A stretch of DNA of 64,000 nucleotides from the NCBI RefSeq assembly GCF_000006405.1, contig NW_003216498.1, positions 726,851-790,850 of the forward strand. Direction: 5' to 3'. The position numbers and the translations under genes are program-made. The stretch comes from Perkinsus marinus ATCC 50983 (taxonomy: Eukaryota > Perkinsozoa > Perkinsida > Perkinsidae). Below are positions 21,201 to 34,806 of the stretch, piece by piece (position 1 is the first letter of the stretch; every line of letters begins with the position of its first letter). Below the pieces are notes generated by a model that was given only the letters and a program-made list of their open reading frames with translations, ran no database searches and was not told where the DNA came from.

Positions 21201-21994
21201 GTGTAAAATAGGTATCCTATACCTGGCCAGTACACAGCTGTCACCACTACCTCCACTACTCATATAAAAGCACCTTTAGCCACAATAGGTGGCATTACTA
21301 CTGCAGTTGAACCAGTAGCCCCCGAGATCTGACCCGGCCGACCACCAGCGAGGGAGGTGATAACTCCCATCATCCAGGCTGCCTACATATGCACATGGAC
21401 AAATGCATGTGTTGGTGACAATAGGGAAATTCTTGACAGATTCTCATTGATCCTTATACATTTTCACCCAAATTCGTATATAAACTTCTTCTATAGCTAG
21501 TGAGGAAACTCCCAAGCTCACATTCCAACACTGAACTCGATAACATAGCAAGGACAAGCCCTTACCTGTAGCCCTACGACTGGGTCCACATTAGCCACGA
21601 ATGAGAACGCCACAGCTTCCGGTACCTAACACGAGGAGGTCCTTCCTTGCCACGACAGACATGCCCCCGTTATGACCTGTGCTAATGCTACTGTGAGGCC
21701 ACTGAGGAAATCGAGCTTATGCAGTCTCAACCAACGCCATGCCGTTTTACTCCATTGTCGAGTCCTCTTCATCATGTCTGACTCATCGCTACTCGAATCG
21801 CCTCCGCTGGGGGCCTACAACATTACCATCACCGTTCGTCGCCCACTCCCATGTAGTACTACCTCTTGCGATAGACCAGTGTCATAAACCGGACTCTGTT
21901 TAGAAGACTCAGACCGCGCGACATCTGCATGGTCCAGATCTCCAGCACTCACTCGAGGAGGGCCCTCAACGGCAGCTTGTCGGCTGGGCTCCAT
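18254..21994 (-). CDS. SulP/SLC26-family anion transporter with STAS domain
   Basis: A membrane transporter for sulfate or related anions. From ATG 21994 ([14 protein letters not shown]...) a polar N-terminus leads to [20 protein letters not shown] (near 21700), [11 protein letters not shown] joined over an intron to [19 protein letters not shown] (near 21360), [11 protein letters not shown] (near 21110), [18 protein letters not shown] (near 21020), [20 protein letters not shown] (near 19810) and the STAS domain [20 protein letters not shown] (near 18870), [20 protein letters not shown] and [17 protein letters not shown] (18500-18650). These blocks are in the family order. Many introns; several carry the interspersed element (copies 4-7). 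Exon borders are only partly resolved and the last exon (stop near 18254) is tentative. Which anion is carried is unknown. Confidence 0.85.
18912..19061 (+). mobile_element. Interspersed intron element, copy 4 (SulP intron, antisense)
   Basis: It begins TGCATATGGTCAACTACATGG, contains CTCAGCTGAGGAAAGCAAA and ends CCTAACACTG. It sits head-to-tail with copy 5 between the exon ending near 19200 and the STAS exon near 18900. Confidence 0.85.
19070..19199 (+). mobile_element. Interspersed intron element, copy 5 (tandem with copy 4)
   Basis: It starts TGCACATGGTCAACTACATGG only 8 bp after copy 4 and ends TTAACACTG. On the minus strand its end reads CA/GTGTTAAGG exactly where the SulP coding frame ...VIRGHQ stops, so the element may supply the splice donor. 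Confidence 0.85.
20634..20722 (-). mobile_element. Interspersed intron element, copy 6 (partial)
   Basis: A shortened copy on the minus strand: ATGCACATGATCGAAAACATG, then TTGTTGGTTTCTGT, then AGCGAACATATATTCC. The middle is deleted. It is inside the SulP gene in sense orientation. Confidence 0.65.
21390..21533 (+). mobile_element. Interspersed intron element, copy 7 (SulP intron, antisense)
   Basis: It lies in the 183-nt intron 21383-21565 between VVGLQ and AAWMMG. The element covers 144 nt, leaving only about 39 nt of other sequence. On the gene strand its edge GTGCATATGTAG abuts the splice acceptor, so the acceptor region may come from the element. Confidence 0.8.
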
Positions 21995-22066
21995 CGATGA
22001 AAACTCCTTTTCACATTGATACGAGTTAGCATACCTCAGGCGTAACCAAACAGCAATTGTGTTCTT

Positions 22067-22742
22067 TTAAGCCGAAACATTCGATTGATCATGTTCAGAC
22101 ACACTACCACTTTGTTTTTTATTATTTTCCATAATCGACCTCCGGAAGGAATACGTGCTATACCCACTCACAGGCTCCTGCATTCGATCCTTCCACCACT
22201 GGTAACCGTACGTTACGCACAGTTCCGTACCTGCTCGTAAGAAAGTCCACGCGGGCATAACACTTCCCTACGAATTTTTGGTGATATGGCTTAATTGCTG
22301 TTCTCATCTACGGCACACCAATGATCCGAATCTCACCAGCGGCCACATCCTCAGTAGTTTTCACGACCATGACCACATGCTCGCCGTCAACTGTCCTCTC
22401 GATACTATACCGTAAATTGGGCTTCTCGGAGTGGTTGTATAGGGAACCGAACCCTAGAGGGAGATACAACCTGACAGGTCTCTATCGAGGCACTGCTAAC
22501 ACATAGGCCTACATCCGATCGTCCCGCAAGTGAGAGGACTCCCCAGGGAACTCATAGACGTAGTCCTCAAGTCGAATGCTACTACCCACACCGGCTGAAT
22601 CTGCTGCGCTTATCTGACGACGGCCATGACGATGTTGCGGAGGAGTGGTATGAGGCTACACTCTTCCTCGAGAAGCCGAGCGTAGGGCAGACCTCGACCA
22701 CTGTCCCTTTCCCGATATCAGCGTTTGCGAACACACCGAGGC
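22067..22742 (-). CDS. SET-domain protein (putative lysine methyltransferase), partial model
   Basis: SET-domain blocks appear in order on the minus strand: GLGVFANADIGKGTVVEVCP (22742-22680), LEDYVYEFPGESSHLRDD (near 22570), LPLGFGSLYNHSEKPNLRYS (near 22440; NHS is the conserved SET core), then MVVKTTEDVAAGEI and, after an intron, RAGTELCVTYGYQWWKDRMQ (near 22200; the TYGY motif). The stop is at 22067. An intron acceptor precedes the first block, so one or more upstream exons are missing from the model. After PTLGFSRK the frame does not lead directly to the LEDYVYEF block and at least one intron in between could not be placed. There is no recognisable pre- or post-SET zinc region. Substrate unknown. 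Confidence 0.7.
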
Positions 22743-22759
22743 CTAAAGGATGATACCAC

Positions 22760-24223
22760 TCTACCCAGCAGGGAGTATAGCACTATACTTTTTCGGAATC
22801 TATATGGCGGCTAAATAGGTCTACTGCAACCTCCTTGATAAATACGCTATAACAATACTTTGAAACCACTCTCGCTATTCACAAATGGCGTTCAAAACTC
22901 TGTGACAGAGTTCGACAGAGTCTCTGTCGTTTTCATGATTTTTTCAAAAAAAAAGGTTAAAAGGCATCTTTACATGACCTTTCTGTACTTGAGAACATTG
23001 CTCCTGAATGTCCCTGTTCGTGAAATTGCATTCCTTTACCATAAAATCGATTTCTCAATCCTAATACCACCGCTAAATTAATATCCCTGGTCGCGAATAT
23101 TATTAATTTAACCGCTAAATTACTGGCTTTAATCGCCAAATAGATTTCGGAAAGGTAAAGTACTCATACGTTAGTGTGTGACACACTACGTGTCACCACC
23201 TTGAATAGAGGATTTCCGGACTTCAATGGGCCCACTAGACCATATAGCTTCTGCCTGGTGTAGCTTAGACTTGCCTTGAATACGTGATGCGGTTGATACT
23301 CTAGATTGGAGTAAACCTGATAACCTGCCCAGCATTAGTCAACTTGAAACTATTGAGAGATGATGGACATTCGGTGTCTTTACTTCTTTGGAGACAACGC
23401 AGGTTCGATTCCCCGTAGAGGCATTTTTCCTGTAGATTTCGAAGTGTATCAGTTGCCGTGTTCTTGCGTGCTACAGACACCCTTTTCAACCCGACGATAT
23501 CAAAGGGCGCATTCATCCATAAATTCTCGGTAGAGTGTCCCGTGGCCACCAGAAAGGCTTGGCGCGCCTCGGGAGTCTTCGAACGCTTCAAACAGCAGCC
23601 AACCTGGGAGGCGATTCTAGAGCTCATGATCTTCCACCCGACAACTGCAGTTCATAAATACATGTCAGCTTCAGAGTTGACTTCAGAGGCTCATAGACAC
23701 TCGCTCGGCGGCGGGTCTTCGTCTCTCTTATTGTTGCCACATTCCTACTTTCGGAGTCTACTAGGAAGGGCTTATGGACTTGTAGTTTGCCTTCGAATGG
23801 CAGTCCTCCTTACTAGGCTACCCCAACTACTGCAGTCGACGGGAGCAGCGCTGGCTATATCTTGGGCTATACTCGCACTGAGGCCCAGGGAAAAGGGTAG
23901 TACCAGGCTCTGCCGTAGGGGGGGGGGACATTAAAGTCATCGCTCAGCCATGCGGTTGGATACTAGGATGAAGAGGAATGCCGCGCCTTACCCTCGTAAT
24001 GTGTTCAAGAAACGGTATATACCACCAGCATCGCCCGTCACGAGGTAGGCCTCTAAGCAAGGACATAGATGAAGTCATAATAATGTATATTCAGACGGCT
24101 GCTGGAGAACTTCGACTCCTTCTGACGTGTCATGGGCTACACAGTTTCTGTATGTGTGGATTTGTAGAGTTCCCAATAGGGTGTCTGTGAATTGAACTAA
24201 AGTTCCCAAGAGTGTGGTTTCAG
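22760..24223. other. Region without a resolved gene
   Basis: 22860-23160 is AT-rich and non-coding in appearance. A T-arm-like GGTTCGATTCCCC followed by a T-run (plus strand, 23402-23430) is another tRNA-like scrap. Between 23300 and 23900 both strands are open: the minus frame 23627-23301 (RSKTPEARQAFLVATGHSTE) and the plus frame from 23458 (VATRKAWRASGVFERFKQQP) both look protein-like but neither matches a family I know. Confidence 0.4.
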
Positions 24224-25842
24224 TGTTTCGTCGTCCAATTTTTGACAATTCTGTTGTAGACGATCACATCGGTATTGTAATGCAGTTCATTCGAGCGGCA
24301 TCTGACCAGTCCAAGTTAGCGGCTATGAAGCGGAGGAGAGATGAGGAATCACGTACGGCTATGCTCAGATGTAGTAGGGCTTGAATACGTTACCGTTTGG
24401 GAGCTCCCTTTGAACTCACACTGGTTCTAGTGAGGAATAAGGACAGTGTTCTTGTTGTTGTTTCTGTTATCCTTGTTGATGTTGTTGTTTTTGTTTCTGC
24501 TCTTCTTGTTTCTGTTATTATTGTTGTTGTCGTTGTTATTGTTGTCGTTGTTGTTGTTGTTTTTTCTGTTAATATTGTTGTTGTTGTGGTTGTTGTTGTT
24601 GTCGTTGTTGTTGTTTTCCTCGCCAGGGTGTATGTGTTCGGATACGGAAGTCCGTCGCTTTACTTTTATCAGGTCTATTCATCGCCATTGGTATTGTCTT
24701 TGCGGTGTCTATGTTCCTTGGAACCTTTCTACCATTAAAAGATGGCTTTATATCAAGTAGTGTCAGCGGTCACTCCTATGAGCTCGATAGCCGTTTCAGA
24801 TTCCCTACTAGGGGATCGATCTGGCCAGGAGGTAGTTAAAGTCGTCGATGTAGGCGCCGTGTGCATGCGTTGATATGTAATTCCAAGGGTTGTCCTCAGG
24901 CCGGCCAGATATGACCAGGAGCTCCCCACAGCCCCTTACACGTTGATTCGCCAATGCACATTTACTCCCAAGTGACTGTCTCAGCTCTGTGTTGATAACA
25001 CGAGGGGAGTGCCTTCAGTTCTCTCTGAAGGCCCCTTATGACCTGTGCTGAATATAGGATGCTATTCATCGTAGCACCGGTCTTGGCTGTGGTATCAGTC
25101 GCACTGTGGGGATGTGATCTGCCGGCGGATACCGGTACGTGCACTGAGGATATCGGACATGACAGGTTTATATCAATCAAGAGGCAGAATGATGATCCTG
25201 ATCACGGGCCGTTTGAGCTGGACTCCTTCTCATGTGGCCAGGGGAAAGCGTAGGCTCATGGGGTAGTATATGCATATGGCCAGCCACATACGTTGGGGAT
25301 ATATGGAAATTCTGAGGAAATTTTGGGGAATTCTCATTGATTTCTGCACTTTTCCAACCGAATTCGTATATAAACTCTTATAATTAGTAAGGAAACTCCT
25401 GAGCTTGGCTGAGGGAACCGAACGTATACTCCAACACTGAGTCGCAATGTTCAGGTTCACTCGGGCGTATCTCTCCCGTTCACAAGACCTGATCCAGTTG
25501 TTCACGCCACCGGAAGCTGCGAACATGGTCAACTGCAAGGATATATTGGATGCCGCTCTAGCGCACGCTGAGGATGTCCGTCGTAGGAAACAGAAGAAGT
25601 TCTGGTTTGATGGTTCTAAGAAGGCTACGTGGGAAGGGGTATTGGACACACTGTGTATAACAGCTGAAGGCACTGATGACACTGCTGGTGTTGTTACCAT
25701 CCCTCCGTCTACTCCAACGCCTATGGGGGGACCTGTTTTGAATCCTGGCGTAATGCCTTATTCGAGTACGGAGGAGTTGACGAGAAAGACGGATGCGATT
25801 GGGAATGGGAAGAGGCAGCAGAGATCCCTCCGTACGCAGTAG
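24224..25842 (+). CDS. Spliced gene of unknown function
   Basis: Coding potential is seen in three places on the plus strand. An exon after the acceptor at 24221-24223 reads FRRPIFDNSVVDDHIGIVMQ and continues with KRRRDEESRTAML. A second frame runs near 24770-24850 (VTPMSSIAVSDSLLGDRSGQ), and an open stretch follows from 25038. The last exon, 25447-25842, includes DLIQLFTPPEAANMVNCKDI, then EDVRRRKQKKFWFDGSKKAT, and ends in RQQRSLRTQ. A (GTT)n microsatellite occupies one intron and copy 8 of the interspersed element another. I do not recognise a domain; the exon chain is tentative and could be two genes. Confidence 0.45.
24449..24617 (+). repeat. (GTT)n/(GTC)n microsatellite
   Basis: About 170 bp of imperfect GTT repeats. 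The translated valine- or leucine-rich frames over it are artefacts of the repeat. Confidence 0.9.
25271..25439 (+). mobile_element. Interspersed intron element, copy 8 (full-length)
   Basis: The longest copy: TGCATATGGCCAGCCACATA, TTGGGGATATATGGAAATTC, GTATATAAACTCTTATAA, GCTTGGCTGAGGGAACCGAA, CCAACACTG. It is preceded by GTAGTATA and followed by AG, so a 171-182-nt intron almost entirely made of the element is possible, in sense with the gene at 24224-25842. Confidence 0.85.
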
Positions 25843-27276
25843 GAAGATTCATGTTGGCGACATGTTATTGGCTCCTGGTCTATTGACCGCTGTCCTAGTG
25901 TGATGGTATGTTGCGCTCAGTTGGGAAGCTTAATGTCTGTAAGGCGATGCGAAAGGAACAGTATTTGATTCTATTTTAGTTTAGCATTGTTGAGGACAAC
26001 AGCGGCAGCATCAGCTCGGCTCTTAGTGTTGAAGCTTTCAATTTGAAAGCGGCGTAGGTAAGGTAATGCAAGGAAAGGATAAAGTGTGATACTAGACGGG
26101 CTCACCAGTGAGGGCTTGTCACCATATCAGTCACCTCTGGTAGGGTAGGACGGAACCAGAGGGGAATTGCTCTCAGTGCGATTAAACTATAGGATCATTG
26201 AGCTCGTGATGGACAAGGGAGTAACTATGGTATGGGTATGGTGATGATAATGCAGACGAGACCAACAATGATGTTCGCTGTAGATAAGTCTGTACAGATA
26301 TCAGGGCACAGCCTTTGGAATTATCCCATGAATGAAATGAGCTCATGATGTTCGACGACGTCGTATGGAGAATACCTATATTCGGAGTGCACTCAGCCTC
26401 AGAGTTATCTCCCAAGGAAAATAACGCTGCATGGAGAGTTGTGCTATGAAGTCGTCTGAGGTGGTCGGGTAGCAGGTAGCTTCTACTTGGGAGGTAGAAG
26501 TATGTCAAGACGACAACATGCTTATGCTTACTAAGCCTTGTCCTGTGTGTCGATAGAGCCTATAGGCAATGGCATAAGCATTAACTCCTCTTGGTGTAGC
26601 ATGTACACCAATGCTAACTCTGCTCAGGATCGAAGTACATCGGCGAGGGACCCTCATTGAGTAGTGAGGATTGCCGGACTAGTATGAATGCTCTCTCGAG
26701 TTGTGTGAGTTCGGGATAGGCCTGATACTATCTATTGGATAAGCTGTGGTGGAGTGAAGAGGAACCACGGGGAAGGCTGGATGTTCCTTCCCACTAGGGA
26801 GACAACAACACAATGGAACAGCCTTCTATGAGACATCAGTTTAGAATTAACTGGTACACTCTGGTACAATCTGAGTACACTAGCAGTATCACGAGAAAAA
26901 GCTACGACTTCATGACGGAGTTTCCATCTACGCTCAGAGAGGTCCATCCTGGAGGGCGCTGTCGGAGCAGCCCCTCACGCACGCACAGTTCCTGGCCTAA
27001 ATTTACGTGAATATTCACGTACCATAATTCACGTTGCCTATTTGTTGGTTCATCATAGTCGATACCACCGAGACCGCCATATCGTTACGATAATATGGTT
27101 ACCATATAACTCGTGGTTTTCGTATTCTTTCGAGCAACCCGTTGGAATCAGATGCGAAGGGGGCTGTAAGCAGTGTGTCAGCTTGCCGGCGGCTCCCCGA
27201 GCTTGCGCGTGAAGGGTGTTCATGCGTGCTAGGCAGATCGCAGCAGCTACTTGGTAGTACCGACTCTTACTACTTC
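25843..27276. other. Intergenic, no gene recognised
   Basis: Short frames on both strands without motifs. A 16-bp perfect palindrome ACGTGAATATTCACGT lies at 27004-27019, about 260 bp before the cysteine-rich gene. Nothing else could be supported. Confidence 0.5.
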
Positions 27277-27615
27277 ATGAAGACTATGATTCACCGCTTC
27301 TGTATTCTGCTGGGCATCGTCGTATTTGGTACGATGGGCAGTCGTAATGGCGATGAGGTTATCGTTCCATTGGATTGCCTGACGTTCTGCGACTTCGCTG
27401 CGGATGGTCTTTGCACTAAGACTGGCCAGACCAGAGTGGGTTGCCGTTGCAATATCTTCCCTCAAAGATGCAGGGATATGTACTACGTCAACCCTCCCAA
27501 GAAAGGCCCTCTTGAAATCTGTCTCTCCAGTCCGCGTAATCCCGACTGCGACCGTCTGCCCAACACTCCTGTCTACTGTAACTGCTCGGTGAACAGGGGA
27601 GTAGCCTATCGTTGA
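27277..27615 (+). CDS. Secreted cysteine-rich protein
   Basis: A 112-residue intronless product. The ATG at 27277 opens a signal peptide (MKTMIHRFCILLGIVVFG...); the frame is open further upstream but without a better start. The mature part has ten cysteines in two groups, each closing with C-x-C: C-x3-C-x7-C-x9-C-x-C, then a single C, then C-x8-C-x9-C-x-C. The first group recalls the C-x3-C ... C-x-C pattern of the two small peptides at 4.8 and 7.0 kb but with longer loops, so a distant relationship or a two-module version is possible. Function unknown. Confidence 0.65.
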   Translation: MKTMIHRFCILLGIVVFGTMGSRNGDEVIVPLDCLTFCDFAADGLCTKTGQTRVGCRCNIFPQRCRDMYYVNPPKKGPLEICLSSPRNPDCDRLPNTPVYCNCSVNRGVAYR

Positions 27616-30473
<2,858 letters not shown>

Positions 30474-30907
30474 TGCCCCCTCAATGATACCCCCGCGAGT
30501 TAGCTACTATTATGCATAGTTTTATACAGTCCCTTGAGTGTCAAGTTAGCATTCTCTTGAGTTGTCGCGCGCCACGAAATTCATCACCAAATAGCAACAA
30601 CGCAGCAGTCGGCCTTTCATCGACGGCTGAAGCCAGTGTAGTGTACCCCATTCGTTAGTCGTATTTAATGCGTGTTGGTGATGCAATCGTTCGAGATGGC
30701 GTTACCCCACTGGTAGGGCCGAAGTGTCACCCCTCGGAAATGGCAAACCTCACTTATCATCTACTGTGACGGTGAACACTAATACTGTTCTTGACGGCAC
30801 TTCAGTGTTGCCGACTCGAGTCACCTCCTTTACTCGATTGCGGAGATGTAGAGCCCAGTAGTATTGAAAGAGCCGCTCCATTAGTCCTTCCTTCGTCCCA
30901 CCACTGC
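30474..30907. other. Intergenic between ARL1 and elongase genes
   Basis: About 430 bp, no coding block seen. It presumably holds the ARL1 3' end and the promoter of the elongase gene on the same strand. Confidence 0.5.
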
Positions 30908-31994
30908 ATGATGAACTTCCCAGCCGACAACCTTATGCAGGATGATCGAGTGAACCATTGGAACGACATTTGGATGAAACCATCGATATTGGACACTACC
31001 CTCTATGGTTTTAAGGACCTCACTTACCAGGATGTTACACCTGCGTGGCTTACCAACATACTATTCCCGACCGATTTGGAAAACTGGTCGCCAGAGAAGA
31101 TGAAGTTTACCGTAATGAAGGAATTCCTCATCAGTTGTTGATGATATCTTTTTTCAGACTCAAATTATGCGTGAATACTGGTGGGCTTCTTGGGTGGTAG
31201 TCGCCTTTTACCTCCTCGGAATTCTGGTGGGTCAGCGTATGATGAAGAATCGTCAAACGTTGAAATTAAAGAAGCCGCTTGCCATGTGGAACCTCTTCCT
31301 CGCTGTATTCTCCTTTATTGGTGTCACTAGAACTCTCCCATTGTTGTTGGCTGGTACGTGGTACAATGGTCCCCTTTACTTTGTATGTCGTAATGCTAGT
31401 GATTCGTATGGCAGGGGGCCTTGTGGCTTGTGGATAAGCCTGTTCATGTACAGCAAATATGTTGAGCTTGTTGATACTGCCTTCTTGGTGTTGAGGAAGA
31501 GGAATGTTAACTTCCTTCATTGGTTCCATCATGCTACTGTATTGCTCTACTGTTGGCATGCAGGAGCCTATGAACAGCCTACCGGTATCTTCTTCGCTAC
31601 TATGAACTATATGGTCCATTCTATTATGTATTTCTACTACTTCCTATCATCAGTTGGTCATAAGCCTAGGTGGGGCCTCACCGTTACCATCTTACAGATC
31701 TCTCAAATGTTTGCTGGTGAGCCTTTGGGGTTTACCTCCTGGTTTTTATCTTCTCTTCAGGTATGTTTGTGGTAGCAGTACATTACTACTCCATCTCTCA
31801 TGTTCCCAATTGTGACGGTGCTTACGAGGATCTCGTTGTTGCCTTCTTGATGTGAGTCCCTGAATAGCATTGCCGCTTATTCATCTCCACTCCATCTGTG
31901 CAGGTATACAGCTTATATGCTTCTCTTCGTACAGTTCTTCGTTGGACGTTATATGGCGCCTAAGAAGGTCGGTAACACTAAGAAGTCGGATTGA
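30908..31994 (+). CDS. ELO-family very-long-chain/polyunsaturated fatty-acid elongase
   Basis: An endoplasmic-reticulum 3-ketoacyl-CoA synthase that adds two carbons to fatty acyl-CoA. Four exons, 30908-31111, 31158-31716, 31761-31851 and 31904-31994, give 314 residues in frame. Family motifs in order: KYVELVDTAFLVLRKRN, the catalytic histidine box FLHWFHHATVLLYCWHAG, MNYMVHSIMYFYYFL and TVTILQISQMFAG. Multiple hydrophobic segments span the protein, and the C-terminus ends in a lysine-rich tail (APKKVGNTKKSD) like an ER-retrieval signal. The box has Q/H variants in this family; HWFHH here resembles elongases of polyunsaturated or delta-9 type, but the substrate cannot be decided. Introns are 44-52 nt. 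Confidence 0.93.
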
Positions 31995-33172
31995 CCTCTT
32001 ACATTGAATTTGTGTGGAGCACCCATTATCACTGTGATAGTCGAGGTTTGTCCATCGTTGAGAAAACGATATCGCCATTCTTTCGTCAACATCAATCTGC
32101 TTATACGTTGCTACTACTATTACATGAGCAGTGATAGTCGGTCCTAGTTGTCGGTTCAGTTGGTATGTTAATCATATCGTTGGATAGTCTTTGATTGATG
32201 TCTAGAGCAGTAGTGGTGGTAATAGTCAGTACAGTGGAAGTGCCGTTCTACTCAATACCATTTGCAATTCATACTGTTTTCACTTCAATAAGACAGGCTT
32301 GATTTTCGTGGTTGTCGTCGTCGTCGTTGTCGTTACCACACTACTGCTATAACGTTGCAAGTATGAATACTACCACTACTCCTATCTGATCATCATCAAT
32401 TCATCGATATCATCGCACTTTGCATCGACTACTACTGCTAGTATTACGAACTTATTGAAATTTTATATCGCTTACGGTTTCCCTTGGCATTCGAGGCTTT
32501 AGGCAGTATCACCAACATTGGACGGCTTTGGTTTATAGTGGTGGGGTACTACTACCTTGGAGGGCAGCAGGGCCGTTTGCTGTGAACAGTTCATCTCGTC
32601 AATGCCTCCCTTACTCTCGTGACCTACTTGTAATTGACTAGCAGGATCCGGTTAACATATGATGACGTCATGGATGTTTGTAATGTTCAGAATGCCAGGG
32701 AGTCTCCGATGTTACTTCCTTTGTGGATTTAACTTGCAGATGCTCTTTGGTGAGTAGTTGGGCGGTCCGCCGAACGACTTCTAATGCGCTTTTGGTTGTG
32801 GCTTATAGAAGCCTCTAGAAGAAACCCTCATTGGTGCCACTCGGGACTCAACCGCAGCATTCGTACGCCATGTCATCAATCCTCCATCGAGTATACGGCT
32901 TACCTGATCCTCGTCATTCATCCCTTCGTGGTAGACAGCATAAGAAAGGCTGAGATAGGAAGAGTTATTGCAGTGTTACTCCGTAGCAGTTATGAACTGT
33001 TATGTGTACGGCAGCTTGTGACTCTACTTGTCGCTCAGAGTAGCCCTAGCATGCTGTACCGTTTGATATGACAGCAGTATGTACTCACTTAAAGGGCGAC
33101 TGACTTTTCGAATCGGCAACTTGCAGCTCATACGAACGCAGCAGAGCTATGATGATGATAGTAGTCGTTGAC
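31995..33172. other. Intergenic, no gene recognised
   Basis: Low-complexity GTC/GTT runs near 32315-32335 and no conserved coding block. An open plus frame at 32784-33071 has no motif. Probably non-coding. Confidence 0.5.
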
Positions 33173-33555
33173 CCATCATAACCCGAAACACCGTCCTCTG
33201 GCGTTGTATGGTATGTAACCCAGCGAGGGATGAGTAGTCTCGTAGTCATCGAGTAGAAATCTATCCTCGTTACATTTTTGGGGTCCGCCTTTGTTTTTTT
33301 TATGAAGACACTTGTGTGGTTCGACAATCTTGACAGGACACTTTGGGCGTGGTGAAGGAATAACTTTTCCAACCAGTGTTGTAACAGTTTTCGTATCCTC
33401 TTTGTTATGCCGATAACATTCTGTCGTATCCACGTTGTAAACGTGCATGCCTGTAGCTGTATACCAAAGTCGGGTGTTCGTGGAGTGTTGGACGAGCTGG
33501 TGGAGTTGGGAGCAATAGACCTCACTGCTACTGGTGATAGATGGCTCGATGAGTT
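33173..33555 (-). CDS. Possible coding exon of unknown function
   Basis: A minus-strand frame open for about 125 codons reads VYCSQLHQLVQHSTNTRLW, WYTATGMHVYNVDTTECYRH and later CPVKIVEPHKCLHKKNKGG, ending RGRCFGL and stop. Its composition is protein-like, with six cysteines. Plus-strand frames overlapping and following it (33480-33870, including KEQKDFELQKELGENNW) also look protein-like, so the true strand is unclear. No family recognised. Confidence 0.3.
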
Positions 33556-34011
33556 ACAGGTAGACACGTCACCACACGTAGCGAGCCGTCCATCGTCCAT
33601 GGGCAGGCCAAGGAGCAGAAGGACTTTGAGCTCCAGAAGGAACTCGGTGAGAACAACTGGATGGTCAGTCGAGTCGCTTTGGTGTACCAAGACCAAGTAC
33701 AGAGGACCACTGGCGATAGGGATATCACTCATGTGAGCTTGCCAGTCTTATTCTCTCGGCTGGATGTTGCCATCCCTCAGACACTGCGGTTTGGTGATTG
33801 TGCAAAATGTCCCCGTTGTTGTCAGTCTGAGGAGGTATGTCCGGGCACTAAGGTACCATATGGTGGTCGGTGATAGTAGGAAGTACCAACGGCAGCTTGA
33901 TAAATCTGAATGGGTTTACGTATTTTGAGAGGACGCTGATATGGATAGGTGCTGAAAGTGCCCGCTCCGAGAGACGCTATTATCACTTGGTGGATTAACC
34001 TGCATAAGGAG
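33556..34011. other. Unresolved region upstream of Nudix gene
   Basis: Plus-strand frames such as AKEQKDFELQKELGENNW (near 33610-33660) and VSRVALVYQDQVQRTTGDRD (33670-33730) suggest exons, but I could not chain them or connect them to the Nudix gene that starts at 34012. Confidence 0.35.
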
Positions 34012-34806
34012 ATGGGCCGGCCATTCACGCACAACAACAACGCCTTGAATGCAGGTAGATAGAGCTACTGTAAAGAAGCATGAGTGTTTACCATACCTCT
34101 TAGATGAGGTCGTGCCAGTATACTCTCCCGAAGGTCAGTGTATCGGTGCAGTAGTGCGATGTGAGATGAGAAGAAGGACGCTCTATCATGCGTGAGTGGT
34201 AGCAGGGACCATTACCTACCACAAGTCGTTTAGATGCACCTATCTGGTCATTCGTAATAAACCCACTGGTAAATACTATGTCCAGCAGCGAACTGATATC
34301 AAGGACTATATGCCGGGACGATGGGTATTCGACATGCCACGCTGTTGTTGATGACTCGTACACCAACTCAGGATCCCGTTCCTGGTGGTACTATGGGTGT
34401 TGGAGAGACCCCTGAGGTGAATGCTCATCGAGAGCTCAAGGAGGAGATGGGCATCGACATCGCGGAAGGCGACTTTAAGAAGCTCTTTGTTCAGGTTTCT
34501 CATGAAGGTACGTGGTCGTGTGAGGGGGGTATTCAAAATGAGCTCGCCTGTTTCAGCACCTCTACGCGTTTTTGGTCATGTCTTCTTGTGTGAGACCGAC
34601 CTGCCGGTGGAGTCTCTCAAACTGCAGGAGTGCGAGGTGAAACAGTGCAAGTTGATGACTGAAGATGAAGTAAAGCGAACAGTAATCGGTAGGTGATCGC
34701 CACGTGCGTTGTTCAGATTATGGCGATGGATACTTCGGAGGTCGTTCCGGACAGCATGGTGGTCTTCCGTCGCTATCTACAACAACAGCAGCAGGAATCA
34801 TCATAA
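34012..34806 (+). CDS. Nudix hydrolase (YfcD/IPP-isomerase-like)
   Basis: It hydrolyses a nucleoside-diphosphate-linked or related pyrophosphate substrate. Six exons join in frame to 190 residues: 34012-34054, 34104-34191, 34234-34324, 34372-34507, 34557-34681 and 34717-34806. The opening DEVVPVYSPEGQCIGAVVR and LYHACTYLVIRN match the N-terminal part of YfcD-type Nudix proteins. The Nudix box GGTMGVGETPEVNAHRELKE, continued by EMGID, has the complete GX5EX7REUXEEXGU signature with all metal-binding glutamates. The protein ends in a short glutamine run. The start is the first Met in frame; one more upstream exon is possible. Introns are 42-49 nt except the last, which is only 35 nt. Confidence 0.88.

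Noticed and set aside
24397-24760. Long valine- or leucine-rich reading frames (hydrophobic membrane protein?)
   Set aside because: They are translations of a (GTT)n microsatellite; both frames are open only because of the repeat, and no flanking domain supports them.
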